Below, one piece after another: positions 20,856 to 31,000 of a stretch of DNA of 64,000 nt. Source of the stretch: Phytoseiulus persimilis (lineage: Eukaryota > Arthropoda > Arachnida > Mesostigmata > Phytoseiidae); contig CM075101.1 in the NCBI GenBank assembly GCA_037576195.1, forward strand, positions 31,744,001 to 31,808,000, written 5' to 3'. The notes below the pieces were generated by a model that saw nothing but the letters and a program-made list of their open reading frames with translations, was not told where the DNA came from and did no database searches. Position 1 is the stretch's first letter, and each line of letters opens with the position of its first letter. A program made the translations under genes and the position numbers.

Positions 20856-23263
20856 AAGAGACCGAATTACTGGTGGAACGAGGAAGTAGCGGCTCTGCGC
20901 CAAAAGTGCATCCGGCTACAGAGAATTGCCAGTAGGACGGCTAGCTAGCTAGGACGTAGAGACAGGGGGGAAGAAGGGAGGGCCACCCTCTCGGCACATA
21001 TGATCAAGTATAGGGAGGCCAGAGCAGAACTAAGGGCGGGGATTAGAAGAAGCAAGGTGAGGGCCTGGAAGGAACTGATTGGGGAAGTGGAGAGGGACTT
21101 ATGGGGAACACCGTATAAGGTTGTCATGGGGAAACTTAAGAGCAAAGGGCCTGAGATGGCACAGGATAGGCTATGGAAAACCATTCAGGAGCTTTTCCCG
21201 GAGCGCCATGAAAGAGGGGACTGTACATACGGGAGGAATGGGAAATGGGGAAATGTGGAGCTGGCTCACGAGGTTACTCCACAGGAAATAATTCGGGCAG
21301 CCGACGGACTGGCGAAGGGCAAGGCGCCTAGGGCCGGACGGAGTTCCAGCGGAAGTGGTGAAACTCCTGGCCAAAAGATGGCCAAAAGTGGTGAGCGAAA
21401 TGTTCAATAGACTGTTGAGGGAGGGGGATTTTCCGGGGCAGTGGAAGAGCGCGAGGCTGGTTTTGATACCGAAAGCGGAAGGAGGGGGGCACAGGCCGAT
21501 ATGCCTGCTAAATACCATGGGAAAACTTTTCGAAAAAGTTATCGTGGAAAGGGTCCATGGGGAAATCGAGGAGCTGGGGGCTCTGTCGAGGAAACAATAT
21601 GGGTTCAGAAGGGGATTATCGACGGTTGACGCTGTAGGGTGGGTCCTGAAGAGGGCAGTGCAGGAGAGGGCAAAAAGCACAAAGACAAGGGGTTTCGTTC
21701 TGTTGGTTTTGCTGGATGTGAAAAATGCTTTCAATTCGCTGGAATGGGGGAAGATTTTGCAGGCGCTAGGGGATAGGGGGTTCTCAGGGTATCTGTTGAG
21801 GATCATATCATCGTATTTGTGGGATAGGGGGATCAGCACGGGCGGAGGTGTATACAAAGTCACGGCGGGGGGTTCCGCAGGGTTCCATTTTGGGACCCAC
21901 TTTGTGGAATCTTGCGTATGATGGGGTTCTGAGGTTGGATCTGCCAAAGGGAGCCGAGCTGCTGGCATACGCCGATGACCTGGCCTTGATGGTGACTGGG
22001 AAAACGGAAGGGGATGTACAAAGGGTGGGGAATCTGGCATTGGGGATGATCCATGAATGGATGGGGCCAATAAGTCTGGAGCTGGCGCCGCACAAAACTG
22101 AAGCACTGTATCTGATTGGGAAGAAAAGGGCAAAAGGGATCAAGCTGAGCTTGGGGGAGACCGAAATCCATCTGGTAGAGAGGGCTAAATATCTGGGGGT
22201 GATGTTGGATCGTGGGCTCACGGGAGGGGAGCATATTAAGTATGTGATGGCGAGAGCAAGGGAAACGGCACGCAAGCTGGGAGTGCTAATGCCGAGGGTT
22301 GGCGGGGTACGGGATGGGCAGCGACGCCTACTGGCTTCGGTTGCGGAGTCGGCGACAATGTACGCGGCCCCGGCGTGGGCGCACCTTGCACTCAGGACCC
22401 GGAGGGCTCGGACGGCTATCAGAGCGGCTCAAAGGACGCTGGCGCTTCGGGTGAGCCGGGCTTACAGCACGGTCTCGACTGAGGCTGCCCTCGTCCTCGC
22501 AAAGATGGTTCCATGGGACTTCCTGGCTTTTGAGAGGGCCAGGTGTTGGGGAGAACAAGGGGAGGGCCGTGAAAAAGCGAGGGAGGATACTTTGAGGGAA
22601 TGGCAGAGGGAATGGGATGTGGGACTGCTTGGAGAGTCAAAGGGGAAACGAACGCGAGAGATAATCAGGGACCTCAAGGGGTGGGTTAATTGTGAATACG
22701 GGGAACTAAGTTATGGGGCAACGCAAGTCGTTACTGGACATGGTCAGTTCCAGACTTACATGGTCAGAATCGGTAAAGCCCTGTCGGACGTCTGCGCTCT
22801 CTGCGACTCTGGCGCCGCGGATGATGCTGATCATACGGTGCTCCGTTGTGCAGCGTTGGCGGAGGTCCGAGGGGTCACGAGAGGGGATGCAATGGGGGAA
22901 ACAGTCAGGGAGATGTGGGAGTGGGGCATGCAAGGTCAGGAACAATTCACGCCAGTGATGAGATTCTTTGAAGCCGTCATGAGAGAAAAGGTAAGACGGG
23001 AAGAAAGGCGAAGAGCAGTGGTTCATGGAGGGACTCTCCGGCTAGAAAGGGATGTTCTTTCGCCAAGACGCCGGACCAACCCACTGGAAACGAGCGGGAG
23101 GGAAGGGGGGGGGAGTCTGGGGTTGACGTTGAAGATGGGTCGGCGGTCCGCCCGGGCCGGACTGGCGAAGGCGTTAATGCCCCAGGCACCTGACACAGCA
23201 TTTGATACGACACGTTTGGTAAAAGGAGCACATGACATCTCGGGCAGACAACATTGGAGGTAG
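20856..23263 (+). pseudogene. LINE ORF2 remnant (endonuclease end, RT, Cys-His finger)
   Basis: Frame 1 (20856-21329) holds the end of the endonuclease domain with YWWNEE, and has a stop at 20946-20948. A +1 shift at about 21330 opens frame 2 (to about 21860). This carries the RT fingers (RPICLLNTMGKLFEK), QYGFRRGLSTVDAV and motif A LLDVKNAF. A second +1 shift in the G-rich run near 21850-21875 opens frame 3. This carries GVPQGSILGPTLWN, the catalytic YADD, KTEALYL, KYLGVMLD and a C-x2-C...H...C finger (CALC...DHTVLRC). Catalytic Asp residues are still present, but the stop and two frameshifts make it inactive. Confidence 0.85.
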
Positions 23264-23484
23264 CCTGGGGTAGAGTAGTTATAAGGAGCTGAGAATTTCG
23301 ACTCCCGCTCCCATGGTAACGAAGTAATGCCAACGCAGTTCCGGCCATGGGGGGCGGACCTTCACCCGAAAAGTGAAGGTTGGGGAGACACTAGGTTTTT
23401 AGTGGGTATGCGACTCCCACAGTTTCGAGCGGGGCTGTGGCTCGGTCTGCATCACGCATTTTTAATCCTGTTCCCCGCAGAAGG
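23264..23484 (+). other. LINE 3' untranslated region
   Basis: About 220 nt between the ORF2 stop and the poly(A) run; no coding features. Confidence 0.6.
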
Positions 23485-23511
23485 AAAAAAAAAAAAAAAA
23501 AAAAAAAAAAA
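23485..23511 (+). repeat. Poly(A) tail of the LINE
   Basis: 27 consecutive A residues immediately followed by satellite sequence within a few bases. Confidence 0.9.
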
Positions 23512-23550
23512 GCCCTAGACTAATGTATGCTTGTGGAATTAAGTCTTAGG

Positions 23551-23580
23551 CTGAGGCATGCTTCTGAAAATTCGCCTCAG
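23551..23580. repeat. Satellite hairpin unit (7-bp stem, 16-nt loop)
   Basis: CTGAGGC and GCCTCAG are arranged as inverted repeats within one variant monomer pair. The same pair recurs many times through the array. Confidence 0.6.
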
Positions 23581-23740
23581 GCTGAGGCTTGCTCCTGAAA
23601 TTTAGTCTTAGCTTTGAGCTGATGTATGCTTCTGAAATTTGGTCTCAGCGTTGAGCTACTGTATGCTTGTGGAATTTAGTCTTGAGCTGAGGCACGCTTC
23701 TGAAATTTAGTCTCAGCTTTGAGCTAATGTATGCTTCTGA

Positions 23741-25718
23741 AATTTAGTCTTAGCGTTGAGCTAATGTATGCTTGTGGAATTTAGTCTTAAGCTAAGGCAT
23801 GCTTCTGAAAATCAGCCTCAGCCTTGAGCTAAGGTTGGCTGTTTTCGAAATTCAGTCTTAGCTTTGAGCTAATGTATGCTTCTGAAATTTGGTCTTAGCG
23901 TTGAGCTAATGTATGCTTGTGGAATTTAGTCTTGGGCTAAGGCATGCTTCTGAAATTTAGTCTCAGCTTTGAGCTAATGTATCCTTCTGAAATTTAGTCT
24001 AAGCGTTGAGCTGATGTATGCTTGTGGAATTTAGTCTTGGGCTAGAGCATGCTTCTGAAATTTAGTCTTAGCGTTGAGCTAATGTATGCTTGTGGAATTT
24101 AGTCTTAGGCTGAGGCATGCTTCTGAAAATTCGCCTCAGGCTAAGGCATGCTTCTGAAATTTAGTCTTAGCTTTGAGCTAATGTATGCTTCTGAAATTTA
24201 GTCTTAGCGTTGAGCTAATGTATGCTTGTGGAATTTAGTCTTAGGCTGAGGCATGCTTGTGGAATTTAGTCCTGGGCTAAGGCATGCTTCTGAAATTTAG
24301 TTTTAGCCTTGAGCTAATGTATGCTTGTGGAATTTAGTCTTGGGCTGAGGCATGTATCTGAAAATTCGCCTCAGGCTAAGGCATGCTTCTGAAAATTCAG
24401 TCTCAGCGTTGAGCTAATGTATGCTTCTGGAATTTGGTCTTAGCGTTGAGCTAGTGTATGCTTGTGGAATTTAGTCTTGAGCTAAAGCATGCTTCTGAAA
24501 TTTAATCTTAGCTTTGAGCTAACGTATGCTTCTGAAATTTAGTCTTTGCGTTGAGCTAATGTTTGCTTGTGGAATTTAGTCTTGGGCTAAGGCATGCTTC
24601 TGAAATTTAGTCTCAGCTTTGAGCTAATGTATGCTTCTGAAATTTAGTCTTAGCGTTGAGCTAATGTATGCTTGTGGAATTTCGTCTTAGGCTAAGGCAT
24701 GCTTCTGAAAAATAGCCTCAGCCTTGAGCTAAGGTTGGCTGTTTTCGAAATTTAGTCTTAGCTTTGAGCTAATGTATGCTTGTGGAATTTAGTCTCAGGC
24801 TGAGGCATGCTTCTGAAAATTCGCCTCAGGCTAAGGCATGCTTCTGAAAATTCAGTCTCAGCTTTGAGCTAATGTATGCTTCTGAAATTTAGTCTTAGCG
24901 TTGAGCTAATGTATGCTTGTGGAATTTAGTCTTAAGCTAAGGCATGCTTCTGAAAATTAGCCTCAGGCTAAGGCTTGCTCCTGAAATTTAGTCTTAGCTT
25001 TGAGCTAATGTATGCTTGTGGAATTTAGTCTCAGGCTGAGGCATGCTTCTGAAAATTCGCCTCAGGCTAAGGCATGCTTCTGAAATTTAGTCTTAGCGTT
25101 GAGCTAATGTATGCTTGTGGAATTTAGTCTTAAGCTAAGGCATGCTTCTGAAAATCAGCCTCAGCCTTGAGCTAAGGTTGGCTGTTTTCGAAATTCAGTC
25201 TTAGCTTTGAGCTAATGTATGCTTCTGAAATTTGGTCTTAGCGTTGAGCTAATGTATGCTTGTGGAATTTAGTCTTGGGCTAAGGCATGCTTCTGAAATT
25301 TAGTCTCAGCTTTGAGCTAATGTATCGTTCTGAAATTTAGTCTTAGCGTTGAGCTGATGTATGCTTGTGGAATTTAGTCTTGGGCTAGAGCATGCTTCTG
25401 AAATTTAGTCTTAGCGTTGAGCTAATGTATGCTTCTGAAATTTGGTCTTAGCGTTGAGCTAATGTATGCTTGTGGAATTTAGTCTTGGGCTAAGGCATGC
25501 TTCTGAAATTTAGTCTCAGCTTTGAGCTAATGTATCCTTCTGAAATTTAGTCTTAGCGTTGAGCTGATGTATGCTTGTGGAATTTAGTCTTGGGCTAGAG
25601 CATGCTTCTGAAATTTAGTCTTAGCGTTGAGCTAATGTATGCTTGTGGAATTTAGTCTTAGGCTGAGGCATGCTTCTGAAAATTCGCCTCAGGCTAAGGC
25701 ATGCTTCTGAAATTTAGT
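23741..25718. repeat. Higher-order block, copy at +3,710 bp (27451-29428)
   Basis: Diagnostic variants (TCTAAGCG at about 23998, the TTGGCT variant at 23821, GGCATGTATCTG near 24350) recur exactly 3,710 bp downstream. Similarity starts near 23741 and ends near 25718. Confidence 0.75.
23858..23872. repeat. Satellite dyad TTAGCT-TTG-AGCTAA (representative copy)
   Basis: A perfect 6-bp inverted repeat with a 3-nt spacer. It is found in every monomer carrying TTAGCTTTGAGCTAA, which is one of the commonest variants. The TTAGCG variant breaks one pair. Confidence 0.7.
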
Positions 25719-28094
25719 CTTGAGCTAAAGCATGCTTCTGAAATTTGATATTAGCTTTGAGCTAACGTATGCTTCTGAAATTTAGTCTTTGCGTTGAGCT
25801 AATGTTTGCTTGTGGAATTTAGTATTGGGCTAAGGCATGCTTCTGAAATTTAGTCTCAGCTTTGAGCTAATGTATGCTTCTGAAATTTAGTCTTAGCGTT
25901 GAGCTAATGTATGCTTGTGGAATTTCGTCTTAGGCTAAGGCATGCTTCTGAAAAATAGCCTCAGCCTTGAGCTAAGGTTGGCTGTTTTCGAAATTTAGTC
26001 TTAGCTTTGAGCTAATGTATGCTTGTGGAATTTAGTCTCAGGCTGAGGCATGCTTCTGAAAATTCGCCTCAGGCTAAGGCATGCTTCTGAAAATTCAGTC
26101 TCAGCTTTGAGCTAATGTATGCTTCTGAAATTTAGTCTTAGCGTTGAGCTAATGTATGCTTGTGGAATTTAGTCTTAAGCTAAGGCATGCTTCTGAAAAT
26201 TAGCCTCAGGCTAAGGCTTGCTCCTGAAATTTAGTCTTAGCTTTGAGCTAATGTATGCTTGTGGAATTTAGTCTCAGGCTGAGGCATGCTTCTGAAAATT
26301 CGCCTCAGGCTAAGGCATGCTTCTGAAATTTAGTCTTAGCGTTGAGCTAATGTATGCTTGTGGAATTTAGTCTTAAGCTAAGGCATGCTTCTGAAAATTA
26401 GCCTCAGGCTAAGGCTTGCTCCTGAAATTTAGTCTTAGCTTTGAGCTAATGTATGCTTGTGGAATTTAGTCTCAGGCTGAGGCATGCTTCTGAAAATTCG
26501 CCTCAGGCTAAGGCATGCTTCTGAAAATTCAGTCTCAGCTTTGAGCTAATGTATGCTTCTGAAATTTAGTCTTAGCGTTGAGCTAATGTATGCTTGTGGA
26601 ATTTAGTCTTAAGCTAAGGCATGCTTCTGAAATTTAGTCTCAGCTTTGAGCTAATGTATCCTTCTGAAATTTAGTCTTAGCGTTGAGCTGATGTATGCTT
26701 GTGGAATTTAGTCTTGGGCTAGAGCATGCTTCTGAAATTTAGTCTTAGCGTTGAGCTAATGTATGCTTGTGGAATTTAGTCTTAGGCTGAGGCATGCTTC
26801 TGAAAATTCGCCTCAGGCTAAGGCATGCTTCTGAAATTTAGTCTTGAGCTAAAGCATGCTTCTGAAATTTGATATTAGCTTTGAGCTAACGTATGCTTCT
26901 GAAATTTAGTCTTTGCGTTGAGCTAATGTTTGCTTGTGGAATTTAGTATTGGGCTAAGGCATGCTTCTGAAATTTAGTCTCAGCTTTGAGCTAATGTATG
27001 CTTCTGAAATTTAGTCTTAGCGTTGAGCTAATGTATGCTTGTGGAATTTCGTCTTAGGCTAAGGCATGCTTCTGAAAAATAGCCTCAGCCTTGAGCTAAG
27101 GTTGGCTGTTTTCGAAATTTAGTCTTAGCTTTGAGCTAATGTATGCTTGTGGAATTTAGTCTCAGGCTGAGGCATGCTTCTGAAAATTCGCCTCAGGCTA
27201 AGGCATGCTTCTGAAAATTCAGTCTCAGCTTTGAGCTAATGTATGCTTCTGAAATTTAGTCTTAGCGTTGAGCTAATGTATGCTTGTGGAATTTAGTCTT
27301 AAGCTAAGGCATGCTTCTGAAAATTAGCCTCAGGCTAAGGCTTGCTCCTGAAATTTAGTCTTAGCTTTGAGCTAATGTATGCTTGTGGAATTTAGTCTCA
27401 GGCTGAGGCATGCTTCTGAAAATTCGCCTCAGGCTAAGGCATGCTTCTGAAATTTAGTCTTAGCGTTGAGCTAATGTATGCTTGTGGAATTTAGTCTTAA
27501 GCTAAGGCATGCTTCTGAAAATCAGCCTCAGCCTTGAGCTAAGGTTGGCTGTTTTCGAAATTCAGTCTTAGCTTTGAGCTAATGTATGCTTCTGAAATTT
27601 GGTCTTAGCGTTGAGCTAATGTATGCTTGTGGAATTTAGTCTTGGGCTAAGGCATGCTTCTGAAATTTAGTCTCAGCTTTGAGCTAATGTATCCTTCTGA
27701 AATTTAGTCTAAGCGTTGAGCTGATGTATGCTTGTGGAATTTAGTCTTGGGCTAGAGCATGCTTCTGAAATTTAGTCTTAGCGTTGAGCTAATGTATGCT
27801 TGTGGAATTTAGTCTTAGGCTGAGGCATGCTTCTGAAAATTCGCCTCAGGCTAAGGCATGCTTCTGAAATTTAGTCTTAGCTTTGAGCTAATGTATGCTT
27901 CTGAAATTTAGTCTTAGCGTTGAGCTAATGTATGCTTGTGGAATTTAGTCTTAGGCTGAGGCATGCTTGTGGAATTTAGTCCTGGGCTAAGGCATGCTTC
28001 TGAAATTTAGTTTTAGCCTTGAGCTAATGTATGCTTGTGGAATTTAGTCTTGGGCTGAGGCATGTATCTGAAAATTCGCCTCAGGCTAAGGCAT

Positions 28095-31000
28095 GCTTCT
28101 GAAAATTCAGTCTCAGCGTTGAGCTAATGTATGCTTCTGGAATTTGGTCTTAGCGTTGAGCTAGTGTATGCTTGTGGAATTTAGTCTTGAGCTAAAGCAT
28201 GCTTCTGAAATTTAATCTTAGCTTTGAGCTAACGTATGCTTCTGAAATTTAGTCTTTGCGTTGAGCTAATGTTTGCTTGTGGAATTTAGTCTTGGGCTAA
28301 GGCATGCTTCTGAAATTTAGTCTCAGCTTTGAGCTAATGTATGCTTCTGAAATTTAGTCTTAGCGTTGAGCTAATGTATGCTTGTGGAATTTCGTCTTAG
28401 GCTAAGGCATGCTTCTGAAAAATAGCCTCAGCCTTGAGCTAAGGTTGGCTGTTTTCGAAATTTAGTCTTAGCTTTGAGCTAATGTATGCTTGTGGAATTT
28501 AGTCTCAGGCTGAGGCATGCTTCTGAAAATTCGCCTCAGGCTAAGGCATGCTTCTGAAAATTCAGTCTCAGCTTTGAGCTAATGTATGCTTCTGAAATTT
28601 AGTCTTAGCGTTGAGCTAATGTATGCTTGTGGAATTTAGTCTTAAGCTAAGGCATGCTTCTGAAAATTAGCCTCAGGCTAAGGCTTGCTCCTGAAATTTA
28701 GTCTTAGCTTTGAGCTAATGTATGCTTGTGGAATTTAGTCTCAGGCTGAGGCATGCTTCTGAAAATTCGCCTCAGGCTAAGGCATGCTTCTGAAATTTAG
28801 TCTTAGCGTTGAGCTAATGTATGCTTGTGGAATTTAGTCTTAAGCTAAGGCATGCTTCTGAAAATCAGCCTCAGCCTTGAGCTAAGGTTGGCTGTTTTCG
28901 AAATTCAGTCTTAGCTTTGAGCTAATGTATGCTTCTGAAATTTGGTCTTAGCGTTGAGCTAATGTATGCTTGTGGAATTTAGTCTTGGGCTAAGGCATGC
29001 TTCTGAAATTTAGTCTCAGCTTTGAGCTAATGTATCCTTCTGAAATTTAGTCTTAGCGTTGAGCTGATGTATGCTTGTGGAATTTAGTCTTGGGCTAGAG
29101 CATGCTTCTGAAATTTAGTCTTAGCGTTGAGCTAATGTATGCTTCTGAAATTTGGTCTTAGCGTTGAGCTAATGTATGCTTGTGGAATTTAGTCTTGGGC
29201 TAAGGCATGCTTCTGAAATTTAGTCTCAGCTTTGAGCTAATGTATCCTTCTGAAATTTAGTCTTAGCGTTGAGCTGATGTATGCTTGTGGAATTTAGTCT
29301 TGGGCTAGAGCATGCTTCTGAAATTTAGTCTTAGCGTTGAGCTAATGTATGCTTGTGGAATTTAGTCTTAGGCTGAGGCATGCTTCTGAAAATTCGCCTC
29401 AGGCTAAGGCATGCTTCTGAAATTTAGTCTTAGCTTTGAGCTAATGTATGCTTCTGAAATTTAGTCTTAGCGTTGAGCTAATGTATGCTTGTGGAATTTA
29501 GTCTTAGGCTGAGGCATGCTTGTGGAATTTAGTCCTGGGCTAAGGCATGCTTCTGAAATTTAGTCTTAGCCTTGAGCTAATGTATGCTTGTGGAATTTAG
29601 TCTTGGGCTGAGGCATGTATCTGAAAATTCGCCTCAGGCTAAGGCATGCTTCTGAAAATTCAGTCTCAGCGTTTAGCCAATGTATGCTTCTGAAATTTGG
29701 TCTTAGCGTTGAGCTAATGTATGCTTGTGGAATTTAGTCTTGAGCTAAAGCATGCTTCTGAAATTTGATCTTAGCTTTGAGCTAACGTATGCTTCTGAAA
29801 TTTAGTCTTTGCGTTGAGCTAATGTTTGCTTGTGGAATTTAGTCTTGGGCTAAGGCATGCTTCTGAAATTTAGTCTCAGCTTTGAGCTAATGTATGCTTC
29901 TGAAATTTAGTCTTAGCGTTGAGCTAATGTATGCTTGTGGAATTTCGTCTTAGGCTAGGGCATGCTTCTGAAAAATAGCCTCAGCCTTGAGCTAAGGTTG
30001 GCTGTTTTCGAAATTTAGTCTTAGCTTTGAGCTAATGTATGCTTGTGGAATTTAGTCTCAGGCTGAGGCATGCTTCTGAAAATTCGCCTCAGGCTAAGGC
30101 ATGCTTCTGAAAATTCAGTCTCAGCTTTGAGCTAATGTATGCTTCTGAAATTTAGTCTTAGCGTTGAGCTAATGTATGCTTGTGGAATTTAGTCTTAAGC
30201 TAAGGCATGCTTCTGAAAATTAGCCTCAGGCTAAGGCTTGCTCCTGAAATTTAGTCTTAGCTTTGAGCTAATGTATGCTTGTGGAATTTAGTCTCAGGCT
30301 GAGGCATGCTTCTGAAAATTCGCCTCAGGCTAAGGCATGCTTCTGAAATTTAGTCTCAGCGTTGAGCTAATGTATGCTTGTGGAATTTAGTCTTAAGCTA
30401 AGGCATGCTTCTGAAAATCAGCCTCAGCCTTGAGCTAAGGTTGGCTGTTTTCGAAATTCAGTCTTAGCTTTGAGCTAATGAATGCTTCTGAAATTTGGTC
30501 TTAGCGTTGAGCTAATGTATGCTTGTGGAATTTAGTCTTGGGCTAAGGCATGCTTCTGAAATTTAGTCTCAGCTTTGAGCTAATGTATCCTTCTGAAATT
30601 TAGTCTTAGCGTTGAGCTGATGTATGCTTGTGGAATTTAGTCTTGGGCTAGAGCATGCTTCTGAAATTTAGTCTTAGCGTTGAGCTAATGTATGCTTGTG
30701 GAATTTAGTCTTAGGCTGAGGCATGCTTCTGAAAATTCGCCTCAGGCTAAGGCATGCTTCTGAAATTTAGTCTTAGCTTTGAGCTAATGTATGCTTCTGA
30801 AATTTAGTCTTAGCGTTGAGCTAATGTATGCTTGTGGAATTTAGTCTTAGGCTGAGGCATGCTTGTGGAATTTAGTCCTGGGCTAAGGCATGCTTCTGAA
30901 ATTTAGTCTTAGCCTTGAGCTAATGTATGCTTGTGGAATTTAGTCTTGGGCTGAGGCATGTATCTGAAAATTCGCCTCAGGCTAAGGCATGCTTCTGAAA

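Larger units (their letters stand above)
20856..23511 (+). mobile_element. R1-like non-LTR retrotransposon, 5'-truncated, with poly(A)
   Basis: The fragment starts in the end of the endonuclease domain, continues through reverse transcriptase and the C-terminal Cys-His region, and ends in a 3' UTR and 27 A's (23485-23511). The 5' truncation and oligo(A) tail are typical of target-primed reverse transcription. The Cys-His finger after RT, and the absence of an RNase H domain, fit the R1 or a related clade. It sits between the inverted arm and the satellite. Confidence 0.85.

Noticed and set aside
21171-22133. 320-codon minus-strand frame
   Set aside because: Antisense of the LINE RT. It has no domain and is kept open by purine-rich codon bias.
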